Below, in pieces: positions 1-13,044 of a DNA stretch of 64,000 bases. The position numbers and the translations under genes are program-made. Under the pieces are notes generated by a model. It was not told the DNA's origin and made no database searches. It worked only from the letters and a program-made list of their open reading frames with translations. Where the stretch lies: positions 4,960,001 to 5,024,000 of the forward strand of contig CM024181.1 in the NCBI GenBank assembly GCA_013433145.1. Direction: 5' to 3'. The stretch comes from Ascaris suum (lineage: Eukaryota > Nematoda > Chromadorea > Rhabditida > Ascarididae). Numbering within the stretch: position 1 is the stretch's first letter; the number at the start of each line of letters is the position of its first letter.

Positions 1-112
1 GTTCTATTGCATCTAGAAGAGAGCGTAGGTGCACAACGTGACGACGATCAGCGAAGAATGTTTGCTCAGCAATGTGCACGAGTTTCAGTTTGTTCACTGC
101 TATATGGAGCGC

Positions 113-330
113 CTACAGTAAACAATAGCAGCATGTCCACTCAACGAATTTCTTTTCACTTTCAACTGTGACGTTGCGATGCTTTTGCAACATTCGCATA
201 CAAATATCGCCAGTGTAATTTTGCATGAAAAGTTTGCCATTGAAAGGTTGATTGTAAATTTCGGCATAGTGAAGTTTGCACGGTGCGCATATATTCAAGA
301 CAAAATGGTGTGAAGCCGATGTGGAAAACG
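113..330 (-). CDS. Possible Cys-rich exon at the left edge
   Basis: The minus frame reads NICAPCKLHYAEIYNQPFNG, then KLFMQNYTGDICMRMLQKHR, and ends VEWTCCYCLL and a stop. Six cysteines in a CxxC...C...CCxC pattern plus NYT and NVT sequons suggest a secreted domain. No donor, acceptor or neighbouring exon could be fixed because of the window edge. Confidence 0.3.
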
Positions 331-498
331 AATAAGTGTGGGCAGGAATCGAGATGGAATTCAGAGAAGAGTATTAACGAGCGGATTCTCATCATCAATC
401 ACCTGGCCACAATGGCCAGGAAATGGCAAAATTTCGAAGTGTTTGGCTCTGAGAAGGGAAACAAGCAGAGAGGCGGAATAACAAACGAATAAACCTCG

Positions 499-3400
499 TT
501 CGAAAAAAAAGAGCGCTTTTAGGTGGAATAGCAGTTTGACGGGTTTATATACGTCTATCTAACGCCTAAATTCTCACTTTGAAATGCTCTGTCACAGCCC
601 TATGGAAATTCTTTTAGAAGCATGATTGAAGAAAAATAGTAAATAGAAGAAAATAGTTGATGATTTCATTGAAAAAAAAAACACTTTTGAACCTCTTTTT
701 TAAAGTCTTTGGATGGTGAGCTGTTCTAGCAGAACAGTGAAGAAACGACTGATTCGACTTATTTAATTGTTTGCTAAGAGGCTATTTGGACATTTTTTCA
801 CATATTTTGTCATCGTTCCAAACGAGTACTCTTTACATATTAGTACGATTGCAAAAAAAGTGACCTCTCCATCGAGTTTGCCTGATGTGTTCAACGTTTC
901 TCATTAATCAAGTATTGTAAATAGTCGTTAAAGTTATTTTAATTTTCATTCAAACCATCTATCGATCATGCAACAATTTTTGCAGATTAATGTGTCGGAT
1001 TTAAAATGGAGATGGTTTAGAGAATTGCGAACTAAAACAACAGAAAATTAAAAGAGCAAAAACATCGACGATCTTCAGACACCACCTCGAGAATAAGTTC
1101 ATGTGTCTCTTGCCGAATAATGAGCTACGCAAGGATGTTTCCTTCATAAAATATGCTGGTATAACCGTGTCCATTCAAGGCAATCTCCTGGAGGGATAGC
1201 GGTTTTTCCCTTGCGCCCCACTCAAATGACCTCCCAAAACCTCTTTGGTTTGCGGCCAACTCGCATCCAAACCTAACAAATGGAGTGGTCCCAGTGAGAC
1301 TGTGAGATTGCATCACCCTTTTGAATGCATTATGGCTATCTTATACTTTTGTATATTTGTATGTTCATGTCTGCCCGTGTGTTAGTCTGCTAGACAGCTT
1401 TAAACTGCTAGTCACAAAATAGGGCTTGCAAATCTGCAAGAAAAAGCTAGCTGAAATAATCAATTTCGATGCGACTGATCACATCCTGCTTAAGTTACTT
1501 TCGTTTTCATATTTTTACGAAAGTCGCAAGTCAGTTTCGCTTTATAGCTGATCCATAATGAATCACTAACGAAGTTTTTCGCCAACAATTTCCACAACTA
1601 ATCGATTTTGTGTGAAAACGCATCGCTAAACATTTTATCAATATTTTCTAAGAATTCAACAGTCGGTTAGTTTATGGGTGAAAATGTAGAATTTGCATTT
1701 CATATAACCTCTTCATTTAGGCTTTCCCAATTACTTTAATTCTTTCCGCAGTTAGAATTTTTTCCCGATAAAGGAAATTTTTCTACCCGGATGGTTCCTT
1801 AAGAACGCTATGATTGTTTACCAGTTTTGTTCATCAGTCTAGCTAAAACCCTATTAGAGAGTAAAGTTTTGTCCATATCGACTGTCCACTCTCTCTAGAT
1901 GATACAAGCCAGAGGTTGCAATCAGTTGGATAGTGCAAATGACGGCTGTGCATAACAAAGGTGATTTTGCACAGGTGAAAAGCAACAAAAAGACCGCTAA
2001 AGATTCGTTGAAAATATCAAACTGATCTCTGATTTTCGACGGCTGCAGAATGCATTGATCTATTTAATGATAATTCCTCGTCTTTGTTGATAATATTGTT
2101 AAAAACATAATCGTGAAATTATTACTCAAACTGTTATGTAAAGGTGAAATATTTGTAGTTCTCTTTTGAGTATTTCATTCTTAAAGTAATTTTCAATTCT
2201 AGACTTCATCCTATTTGCAATGAAACGATTTCTTTTCTTTCCTTTAACAAAAAAAAACGAAGGAATATCAGCCATTTGAGAATTAATTTATCCTGCCACA
2301 ATTTTATTGATATAAAGTATTTTCTCTTTTCTAGAAAGTTTCCAATTCTTAATGAAGAGTTGCGGAAACGTTGAAGCAATAAAAATTGCTCACTTCCGGT
2401 TCGAAAATTCTTCACATCAATGCGTTTCTAAGAGCGTTCACAGTACTGAAATATTTCTTAGATTTATCTCGTGCCACAAACCGACAATTGTTTAAGAATT
2501 AAATAAATATCTTCTAGATTTGCTTTATTTTCTCTTTCAAATCTTCATTCTCTCGTCGTGCTGTCTTTCTTAGCTTTCATTTCTAGTTTGATAATGTAGA
2601 GTAATATAATGCAGAAAGAACAACACATTACGTGAGGACGCTGGTAGGAGGAGTGAGGAGAAAATGGGGGGAAGGGGAAGAGATAAGAGGAATATCCCTC
2701 TAGAAACGAAAGTAATAAGCAAGGTAGGGAGTGCCAGGAGCAAAACTTCTATCATCCGCGCTCAATCATCGTGAGAATACTAGCCTTCGCTCGTTCAGTC
2801 CTTAAGTCTACCTGTAGGATCGAATGTAGGCCGTCTAGGTCGCGTATGGTTTTTTCTTTAATGCCATATATTTTTCTCGTTTTTTAATTATTGATTTATT
2901 TCTAGAGGCAATTCCTGTCACCGTTTGTTTTCTCTCTTGTACTGATATTAAATAAATAAACTAATAAAGTAAAAAGTATATTCTTTCTCAACGTCTTCAG
3001 AAATTGATTTTCGGCTCATAACAACATGTAGAAAGGGATGAAAATTTCAGACAGCACACTGAATTCAGTTAAACCCCTCCCCATCTCCCCATCCACCTAA
3101 ACCCTCATCCCCGTTGCCGTATTGCTAAATGGTAATACTGTTTGTGAAAATATCAGATGCAGTCTTTGCGATGCGTACCTTTGTTTATTTGTTTGTTGCT
3201 CAGATGTTGGTCATTGCAAACGACATTAACAAAAACGTGGGCACAATTTTTTTTAGTGTCTGGCGCGTGCAATCTCAAAATAGCGTTTGGAGTGCCGAAA
3301 TAGAAGGATCTAGTTTTTGAAATGCCCAACGCCCTTAGGACTAGATCAGTGTGCACGCCCACCTCGCAGCAACTAGCTGGCCAACCCACTTCTCAAATAC

Positions 3401-6400
3401 AATCCCTCCCTATTCAGCTAGTGCTAGTGGTTAGTGACCGATGCTAGATGAATGGTTAATATCGCCTAGTGAGTGACCACTTCGCTTGCCTCATAGGTCA
3501 CAATGACAGCTTATTTGTCAACTGCAAGTTATTGATTGTCGCTCGGTTGAATGAGCAGTGCGCGACGTTGCATTGGGATCCTTCATGACCACCTCCCCTC
3601 TTCCTCCTTCAGTTTTGGACGTGTCTTGCGGCTCACTTTTCTTCCGCATTTTGCGCTTTGAAAATTCGTATAGCTAATTTACTGGTCTATTTATGCTGGA
3701 AGTTTATGGCAAAGATTCAAATTTTAAAGCTGGCATGCTGCCAAAATTCAGTGTGAAATTGAAATTTAAGAAATTATCTACAAATTAGAAAATAAATGAG
3801 AATTTTCCGATATACTAGAAAAATAATGACTTCATTGATAATAACTATATTTAAGTGATGGAAATAAATAAATAAGATTTTCAGTAGCGAAACAATTATT
3901 GAAGATTTTTTTCCTCAGATTTTAGATGACTGTTTTCAACGTTTGTTTGCAGTTTCTGTTCTAAACGAGCAATCGTCAGAATTCGCAATCCTATATTTGC
4001 CTGGTTGCCTTCCAATTTTGTTTCATTTCATGGATGGATTCATAATAGCGGCTATTTTCCTCTTCACTTAGAGGAGGAAAGCTGTTACTGTTGTGTGCTT
4101 TGAAATATCGAAAGAATTCGATTAAATGGCATCAGCTTATGAGCATAGAATTTATGCACTTTTTTGCATAAACATATTATTTTTCCTTCGCAGTTACAAG
4201 TTTTCCCGTATCGAATATCTAATGAACGAATTTTCTCTCTAGTATCGAAAAAAATGGGCGATTAATAAATAAACCATAATTATTTCAACAGTTTGTGGTT
4301 ATTTTGTGGTCATTTCAACACATCAACTTCGATTTTATTTGCTGCCCACATCGTTTGTTATTTGACGATTTTCGACAATACTTTGGCTTTCGTGAACGCC
4401 TTTACCCGATTTGGAACAGATGACTTCACCGTGTTAGTGTGAAGACGGATGTGTTTTGGAGGGGGACGCAGGAGAGAAATATATAAAAATATCATAGAGA
4501 GCAGGGATCTTCATCCGCTTCCGCTTGAAATAGAGTTCAGGTGATATAATTTAACAGAGGTCACCTTTTTTGATCTGGAAACAGCGTTCATCTGCAAAAT
4601 TTCACGTTTTTTGACCATTTTGTAGTAGTCGAAAGTTGAGTGATCAATGTGTCCATAAAGAAAAGCCTAATCAACGGCTGTTGTGCATTTGCGATACGAT
4701 CGCAACACCTTTCACTCTCTTTGCCGTCTCATTTTTTTATGCTCCCTCATCGGAGATTCCTCCGTTAACTGCTCATTTGCTTCGAAACTCTCCCGCTCAT
4801 TCGTCTATTTCCCATTTCAATTGTTCACACTGCTCACAATTCCATAGTACTATGCTCAAGTTGAAGTCAGAGTCATTTCATCTTTTTTTCCCGTGTTCGC
4901 TCAATTCTACGCTTTCTCATTTTCCCTCAGCGCTTCATTAAGATACTTGTATCAACCACCCATTCTTATGAGCGTTTTACAGCTTTTTTTAAAGAAGGGC
5001 ATTACAACGACGAAGTGGTATCAGTGCGCATACATTTGTCTGTCTGTCCTTCTGTATGTCTGTCTATGGTCACTAATTTAAATTCATAGACGCTTCAGTG
5101 CTAAAACTTGGCGCTTGAAACTCTAACCATTTATTGACCTTTATATCCATATCTGTTTCGATTGATCATCTTCTGCGTCAGTTATGAAAGTCTGTATATT
5201 CCACAAAATTTGCGCGTGCAATGTTGTTCTACAATCAGTGCAGTGAATGCAAAAGCGACTTTTTTGGCAGAGAATTCTTGCGGCAATTTGCCCATATTGG
5301 AACCATCTAGTAAGTAGTGTTCAGTCACTTTTTTGAACACTTATAATGTAAGTATTGATTTATTGTATAAAAAGCATATACCGTGCTGGTGTCACTTCCT
5401 GTTTTGTTTTTTTTTTTTTGTTAATTTTCCTGCCCATTTTTGCCCTATTTCATTTTGTCCTGTTTATTGTCCAAAAAGCACCTTCTTATTCGTTTAATAT
5501 TGTCCTAATTGAACAACAGTTATGTCCTTTTCGGCGTTTTTCTAACTAAGAAGTATTTTTTTTTTACTACGTAATGAACAGGGAAATATTCGCGGCAATT
5601 TGCACTACTTCATGTAAATTATTTCATTCAGTGCTGCAATCATAGAATAATTGTAAGAGTTTTATTTATAGTAATAGCATTAAAAAACTATTCAACTGGA
5701 CGACTCAATTTTCTATTGGAGATAAACACATACAAATATTACAAGTACAATATTTACCAATAGAGTCCATATGAATAAAGTAGAGAGCAAAAAAAAATGC
5801 TCCGAACGGTTTTAAATGACTTCGGCGTGTGTGTGCAAAATAATTTTCGCATAGAAATTATATTTTAAAATCTTTCGAACAATTATGTTATTTAAAAAAT
5901 TACAATGCTTTGCGTTATAGTTTCCTCAATCTCTTCCCTCTCCTTCAAAAAAATCCAAATTCAGTGAAATCCTCATTTAGTTCCTCCGCATCTAAAATAA
6001 TTGATATTAAAATATAGTGAAGCAATATCTGTCGCTCAATATGCAAATTTTTTCAATGTTTTCTCAACTAATAACCAACCTCTTGCTAAATGAAAATATT
6101 GCAAAATAATCTATAAATATTCTTTTTCGTAACAATAAAAGATATATCTTATTCGTTTTATTTTATCTCCATATTTCGTAAATATTTTTGAACCAACAAA
6201 TCTAAATTTTACCCTTCTCGTCTGTGGGCAAGTTAAAATTCTTCTGATTTTTTTCTCGTAAATTGTTGCATTCAAATTACAAAGCTTAATCAAAGCGCTT
6301 CGATTAACAATATTTTTGCAATCGCATATAAAATGATTCGTGTATATCTTTGCGATATTCGCGATTGCGATGAATGTAGACCATTCGAATGTCGTTTGTA

Positions 6401-6494
6401 AAATTGTGCGCGATTAGGGGTTCAACTCCAACATAATTGTAGTAGATGCCCCTAAGCGTGGTATTTTCGATTTTATCGTGTGATATTTTTTGCA
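499..6494. other. No supported gene
   Basis: AT-rich, with short unconnected ORFs. The longest (4636-4941, 101 codons, starting MSDQCVHKEKPN) has no splice context or family signal. Poly-T and poly-A runs are common. Nothing else recognised. Confidence 0.6.
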
Positions 6495-6519
6495 GCAATT
6501 ATCGCGCTATTAGTATTTA

Positions 6520-7644
6520 ATGGATTCAGATAACTTGCAATGTGGTGTTTGCTTCGACACAATGGTTAAGGTAAAAACCTGTATGCTTTTTTTCGGATTT
6601 ACTTTTTTTGATTTTTGAATCTGGTCAATAAATATTATCAGTGGTAGAAAACAATAGCGTCTTATTTCAGCTATTTAAGTTTTTTAATCTTCGGTTTGAT
6701 TTTTCCTTAGCATTCTGCAGTAAATAGTGTTTTATATTTTACGCGTCAAAGATAGATGACTTTCAAGGTCGACAAGGTAAATTTTTCGGCGATTAACTCA
6801 CTGATGATATTTTACCTGTGCTTTTTTGTTGAAAATTTTTGAAGTAATCTGCCTTATTGCTTTGTCGAGTTTCTACATCCGCTCCAAAAAACAAACTGAA
6901 CGGAGCATTTTTTTCCAACATACCATATTCGTTAAATACTTGCATTTTTCATTACTGATTTCATAACTTTGCTACGATATCATTTAAATAACCTCGTAAG
7001 ACGCATCTTGCGTAAGTTTGAACCTAAGAGGAGCAGAACTAGAAATTTATAATTGATAGTCAAACAGTTTAACCTCTCAGCTAAGTAATAACACGGGGAG
7101 TGGATATTAATTTTAGAGAAGAATCTTAAGCTTCATCGATTATCAATCATTCACGTTGCAGCCAATGATTCTACGATGTGGGCATTCTTTTTGTGAACTA
7201 TGTGCGGAAGAGTCGATTAACTTCAGCGATAAATGCCCATTATGTAGGCAAAAATCAGTGGGAATTTGCATATTTAATCGATCGCTTGATCAATGTATCC
7301 AGTCGTGGATGTCAACACAAGATAAATCCATCAAAGAAGCATATAGGCAACGTGTTGCACAATATAGCAGTAAGTTATTTATCCCACTCGCTTTTTCGAA
7401 CCACATCAATTTATATCTCGCGTCAAAAATTTTGAACTTCTTAATTGATGAATTTGCAAAGAAAATTTTTAAATTTCTCTTCAAAAAAGTTTCTTTTCAA
7501 GAAATGTAACTTATTTTATTGTGTCAATTTTAGTTTTCACTCTATTCGACCGCTGCCTTTGTATTTGCAGCACTCAAAAAGCAACGTTGGCTTTCATGGT
7601 TTTTCCATGTCCTGCTATTGAACTCACGGCCTTTCTATCATTAG
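6520..7644 (+). CDS. RING-finger protein (C3HC4), N-terminal part
   Basis: Exons 6520-6570, 7162-7369 and 7571-7644 join in phase. The ATG follows the acceptor TTTTTTGCAG at 6495 by 24 bases. The first exon supplies the opening Cys pair (CGVC); the second supplies CGHSFCELC and CPLC, completing a C3HC4 RING typical of E3 ubiquitin ligases. After the RING come a polar helix (KSIKEAYRQRVAQYSS) and, through the third exon, a short hydrophobic end (WLSWFFHVLLL) before a stop, for 110 residues in all. RING proteins of the TRIM or RNF type usually continue into a coiled coil, and coiled-coil-like text does follow at 7641 in another frame, interrupted by stops. The gene may therefore be truncated, or have further exons I cannot place. 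Confidence 0.72.
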
Positions 7645-8210
7645 TTAGAGTTGGAAAATTTGAAAGTCGAAACATGAACTTGAGACCTGGACTTGAAGCT
7701 TGAAGCTGAAAACCTGAATCAGGAACATGAGAATCTAATGGAGATGTTGAAAAACTTAAGCCACTATGTTCATGGAACTGAAATCAAATCCAAAGTTCGA
7801 GCATACTAGAGCAGATGTAAAAATGCTATCGAAGGACATTTCCATCGATTCTACTAGCATAATTGATGACCCCATAAATCTGATCTATACTGAATCAGGT
7901 TTCACCGATCAATCGATAAATTTATTCTTAGAAAAAGTTGTGGATAGTAAAAGGACGAGTTTCGCTTTCAAATGTGCCCTTTTTTCAGCCAGTTATATAA
8001 AGTGTCGAATAGAAACGTTTGCATTATTAATATTATACTCGCTCTTATTGGAATTATTTTAATTAAGCAGCATTCAGTATTTAAGTGCATTCAGAAGCCA
8101 AATTTAGATTTCGCACAAATTTGCATATTCAACGTTGAAAGGAATTTGCAAATAAGACTACTTGTGGTGAAATATTTTTCAAAACTGAACTTTTGGAAAT
8201 TTTCCACATA
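7641..8210 (+). pseudogene. Degenerate coiled-coil and membrane-anchor text after the RING exons
   Basis: From the acceptor-like CATTAG at 7642 one frame reads LELENLKVET, then TGA, T, TGA, then DLDLKLEAENLNQEHENLME and NLSHYVHG, a heptad-like coil ended by TAG near 7800. A second frame from 7766 reads through MLSKDISIDSTSIIDDPINL to FTDQSINLFLEKVVDSKR. After an acceptor (TTTTTTCAG, about 7987) a third frame gives a strong transmembrane helix, CIINIILALIGIILI. RING, coiled coil and tail anchor is a common E3 architecture, so I read this as the remains or alternative exons of the same gene. Two in-frame TGA codons and frame changes argue for decay or for assembly errors. Confidence 0.4.
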
Positions 8211-8696
8211 AACATTAGAGTCGAAATATTTTCCATCGGTTTCCACTTATTTTGTTATGAAATAATTCTTCGATACGATTGCGAAAAAAGTGGATCGGAA
8301 CTCTTCATCCAGCGTATTATCAGAGCTCGTTCGAAATAATGCTATCGCTGAATGGCCAGACTGAACTGTCAAATCCATAACATCAAATACCTCCTTATAG
8401 GTTTGTGTATAATTCACAATGAAGCATACTCATTATTGCTTAGGTTCCTGATGAAGCTTTGGCTAAGTGAAGCCATTCACTCCCTTATAAACGCAAAGTC
8501 AAAAAGCTTGTTAATTTCATAGAATCCTTTACATGACGTCCCTGCCTTCTTTTTTATGACGATCTCTTATTATAGGTAAAAATGCAGCTCTGAATGCCCA
8601 AAACTTGATCATATTAATTAATTCGATTGTTGTGGTTAATTTCTTCAAATTGTTCAATTCGATTCTTCAAGTTCGATTCGTTAAATTCCGTTGCAG

Positions 8697-8800
8697 AGAT
8701 ATTGTTGTTGAAAAACAGGGCACGTATTATTCTATGGACAGTAATTTCGCGATCAAAAAACGATGGCGTTAAAATCGACGATGTAGAGAAACTCTATAAT
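8697..8800 (+). CDS. Isolated exon-like ORF
   Basis: Bounded by acceptor CCGTTGCAG and donor AAT|GTAAGT, 104 bases encode ILLLKNRARIILWTVISRSK then NDGVKIDDVEKLYN. The pattern of a helix followed by a polar turn and DDVEKLY is faintly like C-terminal AAA+ lid or histone-fold helices, which I do not treat as an identification. It could be a further exon of the RING gene or part of another gene. Confidence 0.3.
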
Positions 8801-10250
8801 GTAAGTTATTTATGAGAATATAAATGAACATCTCATATCGTTGAGAAATTTTCCATTTCCATATATAATTATGCAAACATTTCAAATTGCAAAGAGAGTA
8901 TGACGCATATTTGCATTTCAATCACATTTGCAATAAATCGAAATTCCCAAATAGAGTAAATCGATTACCGATGTGTTTTACTATTTTTCGCGAATATTCT
9001 TTCGCAATTATTGTCAATTTTAATCGCATTTTCAGCAATTGATGGTTTATCGAAATGCTAAGTGATTATGCAGCAAATCAAACCGTTGAATTCAATTTAA
9101 AAAAAAAGATTGTCAATCGGAGGTCATAAGGGAAAAGTTTATATGTCAAAATAGTACGGATCGATTTTTGCGATTTCAATTTCGCATCCATCTCATTCTT
9201 TCGAAATTTTTAAATTATCTAAATGCAAAAAATTGCAATTTTTAAAATTCATAGTGAAATGCAATCGCTCCTCATTTATTTACGATAAACTTATCGCAAT
9301 TTTTCGTCAAGAGATCCTAAGCAAAAATCCATTAAAAAACAATAATGGCAATAAATTCATAATAGAGTATTTATTCGAGTTTCAACCCATCTTGAAGCTC
9401 ATATTTTTTAGCTATATAATCCCCTAGTATCCTCTATTAGGCAATTCGAGAAAATGATCCCATGAGGAAAATCGGCAATATTTTATCTGTCTCTATTTAC
9501 TTAGTAAGGAAATAAGCATATATATTTTCTAGGGTTGTTTAGAAGACGATAAATGATGCATATTATGATGGAAAAAATTTTGACCCTAAATAGACGGCTC
9601 AGAAGGAATAATATACAGAAAGGATAACATACATAGAAGGCGGATCCAGGATCTTCTGTTTTCGTGTCTCTTTTTTTCGCCGAAAAGATTCCTTGCAATT
9701 TTACGGATTTAGATGCATGCATTTAATGGACGGATATAGTCCTGGTGGTTTTTTGCCTCAGTATTGTTCCTCGTTGATAGCAAAACAAAACATTAGTGGT
9801 CAAAGCAATCGCTCATACGTATAATTAGCGCTATAGAGTAGAGGCATCTAAACCAAACATTCATGCTAATCCATGAATCTGCTGGTTTTTATTTAAAAAT
9901 TTATGCGTCTACTTGGTCGCATCTGGAAAGGAGTTCATGTAGAAGATTTGCATAAGCGATACGTGTAAATAAGATATGAACGTATTAGTGCGCATGGTGT
10001 TATTTGTTGGCAATTTGTGAAAGCGGTTGATCTGATGATGGCACTGTAAAAAGTTGCATCATGGCCGTGCCTCCCCTCGTTTCTATGACAGAAAAATTTT
10101 CGTGCCGGAGCTTTTGGTCTATTTACTTTTCATGAGGAGAGCACTTCAGTGAGTCAATGCATATAATCAGCTGACACAAGGCATTATTCTCTGAGTCTCC
10201 TTAAGATGACTGGGTCCTTAAGGCGCTTATTAAAACTAGATTTTTTTTTA

Positions 10251-10378
10251 AAATAGGAAATTCAAAGAGAATGGGGAAGGGAAACGGTGGAATTCGATGC
10301 CGATCTCAAGGAGCAAATCAGACGAGAAGCACTTCTGCACGATGGTTGTTTCTTCAAGCTATTCAAGGATGACAACTG
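10251..10378 (+). CDS. Possible exon, charged helical ORF
   Basis: After an acceptor-like AAAATAG near 10256 the frame reads EIQREWGRETVEFDADLKEQ then IRREALLHDGCFFKLFKDD, continuing open to 10481. The charged helix is unlike the surrounding AT-rich text. There is no clear donor and no recognised homology. Confidence 0.25.
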
Positions 10379-12882
10379 CAATAGTAGGCTGAAATTTCCT
10401 CATTATGTTTTCCATAACGCATTTCAAAACTGTGAATTCCAGCAAAACCAGTTGTTTCTTATTTCAAGAGCCCGGATATAAGCTCTAATCCATAACTCCA
10501 CCTGATACCTATTGTAGACGTGATGACAGTTAAAATCAATCAACTCCTAAACTGCAGAAATTGTAATAAAAAAATATTGTCGGCTCGATGACGCAAATTC
10601 GGTGCATTTCTTAAAGGAAGTTTCATCAGGAGAGCATTTCACCACATTTATATAAATGCTTTACTAATCGGCCAAGTTTAAGCTTCAACGTTTGATTCAA
10701 GTTTTTAATATCCAGTATTGAAACTTTATATGAGCTTTTCCAAGTTGGATAACTGAACAGTGTGAAGGAATGAATGAATAGTAGGTTGTTTTCAGCATTT
10801 GAGGTTCGACTCTTGAATCCATGACTATCTCGAGTTCCTAATCGATTCTTTGCACCGTAGCTGTGATGTGGCGTGTTCAAGTAGAAGCATATGGACTGTC
10901 CCGATCGATAGACTCGCCACAATGGGTTTAAAGCAACGCCGTAGAAATGCACTCACCTAACGACATTATCGTCGAATTTGATCATTGTTTGATGCATACA
11001 ATGCTGTATTATATCATTGTGCAATTTGCTGATACACTGAAGTAAAAAAAAATATGAGAAATATACTCTTTGCAATGTAAAAATTATGAGTAGAGCCAAA
11101 AATGCGATACAATACGAAAAATTTTGCCAAAAAATAAGAAATATTCATCGTGGTGAAGCAACACCCGCCTATGTGTTCTGTGAACGTTGATATAACTCTA
11201 TAACTGTTTCCTATAAAACAAGATGTAAAGAATAAGGTTTATTTAGAGTAGTGCACCACGATGGGTACATCACCTCCGAAAAATTTGATATGCAAATGTC
11301 TTTTTTCCTGAAAATTTGACCAGTAGCAAAGAGTTCCTCACTCATTTTTGAGCAATCTAATCTTTAATTTCTATTTCACCCCTATGGGAGATTTGAGCCT
11401 TGTGCATGTGTGTAGTGCGAGCATCGATGTTGGTTTATTCATCTAGCACTTTTACCTCTTAAACCATGACGCTCTCAGCGATATAATTTGATTGTTTCAA
11501 GGAAAATAAAAATGATTAAAGGCTAAACACAATAATAAAATAAATAAATTTTAAACGCTATAACGGGCAAAACACCTAAAATGTAATCGCCCAAATCTTA
11601 TTGACAATCACAATCTCGTAATCTTATCATGTCTCCTTCATAATTGTCTATTCTCATAACCTCATAGACTCAATTTCATCACAAATGCTCATCTCGTGTA
11701 TGATTTACAGGTATTTTAAAATGCCATAAAATCTGCGCATGTAAATTTCTATAGAAGCACTCAATCGCGATAAAGAATGATTTTCTGGAAGGGAATTAAC
11801 GTAACCGGTCTTTCTCATGAACATCCTTTGCATTTCGCTATGAAAGCATTTAACTGTTCTTGGAATTCGTCTGATTCGCATTAAAACTCATCATAGAACT
11901 GGTTTATCTCACCTGTGGAATCAAAAATATAGGTATATAGTGTCTAATAGGTTCCCTGATTCGTTTTTCATGCAAATGTGTAAAATTTGCTCTGCAAAAG
12001 CGCACTAAGGCGACGTCATATCTCCGTGTATGAACATATGTTTGTATTTGTGTGTATTTTCAATTTATCTAGCATCTTTTTTCAACTTAACAACCATTGC
12101 TGCCAATTTTTGAAATTTTGCAAGTATAATGAACACCTATGTACATATTTTTCATTGATGTAAACATTATACTTCAAAAAAAGTTTTACACATTCAAAGG
12201 CATAAAAAATTATCTACAAAATTATACACTAAAGAAAATAAAATTATGCACTTTCAGGTTCTACACTAACTGGACTTTGATTTTGCGCATATCTGATCTG
12301 AAAAGAACGGTTCCATCGTGGAAGATTCGTATAAACGGATCGATCAGCCAAAAAACGATAGAGAAATATTTCAATTTTTGTTAGTAATTTGTGATAGTGG
12401 TTGATAAGGTGAACATCAAATACATTGATGAAACATTGACGATGCAAAGAGCGGACTGTTGCACTTTCCGGTTCGCATTCGTCTATGACAGCAACACTCG
12501 AGAAGAGTGAAAGTCAACACTGGTGACGCTTCTCTTGTGTTTGCAATATTCGTTGCAATATTCGTTTATTTGCAATTCAGTACCGCATTCTAGAAAAATA
12601 TTGCAATCTTTTGTCGCCAAAATTTGCAAAATTTCTTTAATGATTGCTTTATAGGTGCGTGCCAGATAGACTTATTTATTATTTGCGTTTTATATCTGAA
12701 CACATTCGCCTATCACCCACGTGATTGTTAGGCAATCAGTACATTTCCGAATATATTCTGGAATACTTTGATCGGATCATCACTTGCTCAGAATATCCGT
12801 ACTTTGACCAGACCAAAATATTTCGCCAAGATTCTGGAATTTGTTCTGAAGGTCGTCATTTCCACAAACTCGTAAAAACGAT

Positions 12883-13044
<162 letters not shown>

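Noticed and set aside
4636..4941. 101-codon ORF in the left gene-poor region
   Set aside because: Low-complexity Ser/His/Phe composition, no splice signals, no conserved motif.
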